Origin: UMGS1783 sp900555065
GTDB taxonomy: Bacteria; Bacillota; Clostridia; Oscillospirales; UMGS1783
DNA: 64,000 nucleotides
Reading direction: 5' to 3'
Assembly (NCBI GenBank): GCA_937991645.1
Contig: CALKPL010000037.1
Coordinates: 1 to 64,000, forward strand
Shown here: positions 62,151 through 64,000 of the stretch, piece after piece
How the letters are laid out: each line of letters opens with the position of its first letter
Numbering within the stretch: the first letter of the stretch is position 1
Position numbers and translations under genes: made by a program
Notes under the pieces: generated by a model
What the model was told of the DNA's origin: nothing
Databases searched by the model: none
What the model saw: the letters and a program-made list of their open reading frames with translations, nothing else

Positions 62151-64000
62151 TATTCTGCCCCTTTCTGCAAGGCAGCAATTTTTGCAGTAAGCGAAGACTC
62201 CAATTCCATGAATTGCGCCAGCAGATCATCAGCCTTTTCGGGCTCATGGTACACATAGAAATACCTGGTGAACGGGAATTCCGCACCCAATTTCTCTTTA
62301 TTGGTAGCACTCTCCGCTTTGCTTTCGTCAAAGTCATAGAAGTAAATCGCATCCGGAATATGCGGATACACTTCAGCATCCATATAAGCCTTCTCGTCCT
62401 GATTGAGGCGAATAATTTCCGTGTCTTTTGTTGTCGGGTCGATAATCACACGGCCTTTTCTGTCCTTCTGGACAACAGCGGTCTTGTCAATAAACGACAG
62501 TTCCATGGCAATGCCGTTGAGACGAGAATCCGACATACCCTCAATACCTGCGAGAGCCTTTTTCAGTACTGCTACGAATTTGGAAAAATCATCGTATTCC
62601 TTGTCAGACTCCTGCGCCTTCAACGCCTCAATTACAGCAGCAGTAAAGGTGCGACCCTTAATCTGCTTCTGATATGCCTTTTCGTCAGTAGCGTCACGAG
62701 GATCGGTCTGCTCCAATTCCTCAAATTTAGCTTCATTGAAAATGTTGGTATTGGCGGTGAAATAAGCGCTGGTACGAAGTGCCTCAATAGAAGCCGCATT
62801 GATAACACCACGGCGCTGTAAGGGCTGGTACACAGACCACTCCTTATACAGGAATTCCTCTCGGTCAAAAATCTTGCTCTCAATAACGCATTCGTGCTTG
62901 CGCTTTTCGCACCACTGAGTCTTTCTACCAGGTGCAAAATCCGCATAGATCTCAGTGATAAGGGTAATCTGCTCCTTGGAGATTTCTCTACGCTTTTTGC
63001 CAAGAGAACGCTTCAGAGGAGTCCACATATCGGTTGCATCGATAAGCTGAACCTTGCCCTTGCGTTCTTTACGCTTGCCCTTGGACAAAATGAACGCATA
63101 GATTGCAATATCGGTATTGTAGAACAACTGAGAAGGCAGACCGATAATGGCTTCTATAAGATCATTCTCAAGCAGGTATCTTCTAATCTGGCTTTCACCA
63201 CTTGTGGTATTGCCGGAAAACAGAGGAGAACCATTTGTGATAATAGCAGCTCTACCAACGCCTTTCTGCATTTTTGCAACGGCGTGCTGCATAAACAGCA
63301 ATTGCATATCACCGGTTGTAGGCAATCCCGCCGGGAACCTGCCATTATTGCCTTTCTTGTATTCTTTGCGCACCGCTTTTTCAACACCATCGCCGGCATC
63401 TTTGCCGCCCCAAGCCTCACCAAAAGGTGGGTTGGCAATGACAAAACGCATGGAGGTATCTTCAAAGCAGTCCTCCTTCATGGTGTCAGCAAAGCGGATG
63501 TTTTCTGCAGTCTGGTTCTTAATCAGCATATCCGCAAGGCAGATAGCATGGGATTCAGGGCTGTTCTCCTGTCCGAACAGGCGCACATTGGCGTCCGGGT
63601 TCATACGCACGATGAAATCGTGTGCGGTAGAAAGCATACCGCCAGTACCGCAGGCCATGTCCAATACGGTGATTTCTCTGCCTTCGGAGAAAATATCACT
63701 GCAACCTTCAGCAAGCAGAATGCTGGTGAGGAGGCGGATAACTTCACGAGGGGTGTAGTGATCGCCCGCAGACGCATTTTCAGAAAAGCGGCGGATGATT
63801 TCCTCGAACATATAGCCCATCTTGACATTATCGACTTTTTCGGGGTCGAGTTCGAGTTCAGAGAACTTTTTGACAACACCCAACAGTCGGTTATTTTTGT
63901 CGAGATTTTTGATTTCTTCCTTAAACTTCAGTTCTTCAAAAATTGCTTGGACATTCGGAGAGAAGGACTCAATGTAAAAAGTCAGATTCTCTACGATGGC
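62150..64000 (-). CDS. hsdM: Type I restriction-modification M subunit (runs off right edge)
   Basis: 616 residues are visible and the frame is open to the window end (first visible residues AIVENLTFYIESFSPN), so the start lies outside. N6-adenine methyltransferase with SAM motif VLDMACGTGGML and catalytic NPPF (VIANPPFGEAWGG). An ORF start at 63883 (LGVVKKF) is internal, not the true N-terminus. It is the first visible gene of the defence operon. Confidence 0.95.
   Translation of the reverse strand, partial: AIVENLTFYIESFSPNVQAIFEELKFKEEIKNLDKNNRLLGVVKKFSELELDPEKVDNVKMGYMFEEIIRRFSENASAGDHYTPREVIRLLTSILLAEGCSDIFSEGREITVLDMACGTGGMLSTAHDFIVRMNPDANVRLFGQENSPESHAICLADMLIKNQTAENIRFADTMKEDCFEDTSMRFVIANPPFGEAWGGKDAGDGVEKAVRKEYKKGNNGRFPAGLPTTGDMQLLFMQHAVAKMQKGVGRAAIITNGSPLFSGNTTSGESQIRRYLLENDLIEAIIGLPSQLFYNTDIAIYAFILSKGKRKERKGKVQLIDATDMWTPLKRSLGKKRREISKEQITLITEIYADFAPGRKTQWCEKRKHECVIESKIFDREEFLYKEWSVYQPLQRRGVINAASIEALRTSAYFTANTNIFNEAKFEELEQTDPRDATDEKAYQKQIKGRTFTAAVIEALKAQESDKEYDDFSKFVAVLKKALAGIEGMSDSRLNGIAMELSFIDKTAVVQKDRKGRVIIDPTTKDTEIIRLNQDEKAYMDAEVYPHIPDAIYFYDFDESKAESATNKEKLGAEFPFTRYFYVYHEPEKADDLLAQFMELESSLTAKIAALQKGAE

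Noticed and set aside
1..64000. CRISPR arrays and insertion sequences
   Set aside because: No regularly spaced repeat-spacer pattern, cas-like gene or transposase was seen; the only mobile-element gene is the partial recombinase at the left edge.

Overview
The window reads as chromosome of an endospore-forming Firmicute of the class Clostridia with fairly GC-rich coding DNA. The evidence is a SpoIVFA/SpoIVFB pair, SpoIVA, the complete eight-gene spoIIIA operon, and the typical clostridial order asp23-like, nusB, xseA, xseB, ispA, dxs, tlyA, nadK, argR, recN. The secreted glycoside-hydrolase locus would suit a gut or plant-polymer anaerobe; the genus cannot be told from the sequence.

Layout. 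1-345: tail of a large serine recombinase, so a mobile element probably lies to the left. 0.9-2.7 kb: SpoIVFA and SpoIVFB. 3.0-6.3 kb: a one-component regulator that fuses a sialidase-fold beta-propeller to an AraC helix-turn-helix, followed by a KDPG/KDPGal-type aldolase and a 2-keto-3-deoxygalactonate kinase. 6.4-8.9 kb: paired radical-SAM and DUF2344 genes. 9.1-10.2 kb: PadR regulator and DUF1700 membrane protein behind an operator-promoter. 10.3-16.8 kb: spoIVA diverging from spoIIIAA-AH. 16.9-26.5 kb: an AraC regulator diverging from two tandem GH2-like exoproteins (one apparently without catalytic residues) and a four-repeat CBM9-like surface protein. 26.5-36.9 kb: housekeeping operon ending in recN and tyrS. 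37.1-38.9 kb: SGNH/CE2-like esterase and DUF2461. 38.9-39.9 kb: about 1 kb without a recognisable gene.

39.9-47.3 kb is a thiol/iron-sulfur redox district. It holds ferredoxin, a NapH-like membrane Fe-S protein, thioredoxin, a Crp-family regulator, a CoA-disulfide-reductase/rhodanese fusion, a NifX-like protein with a His/Cys tail, an MBL hydrolase, a DUF134 regulator, a free rhodanese, CcdA, a TlpA-like thioredoxin, and a frameshifted peroxiredoxin relic. 47.4-50.4 kb: an alcohol dehydrogenase broken by one in-frame stop, a zinc-ribbon membrane protein, a ComEC-like MBL protein and DUF3006. A tRNA-Pro(CGG) follows with a perfect promoter and a terminator.

51.1-64.0 kb is visibly AT-richer and entirely on the minus strand. 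It is a defence island: hsdM (running off the right edge), hsdS, hsdR, an ImmA/IrrE-like metallopeptidase, mcrB, mcrC, and two genes I do not recognise. The strongest candidates for new biology are the sialidase-fold/AraC sensor with its sugar-acid operon, the active/inactive GH2 pair with the repeat surface protein, the palindromic DUF134 control region, and the compound type I plus McrBC island with its unknown tail genes.
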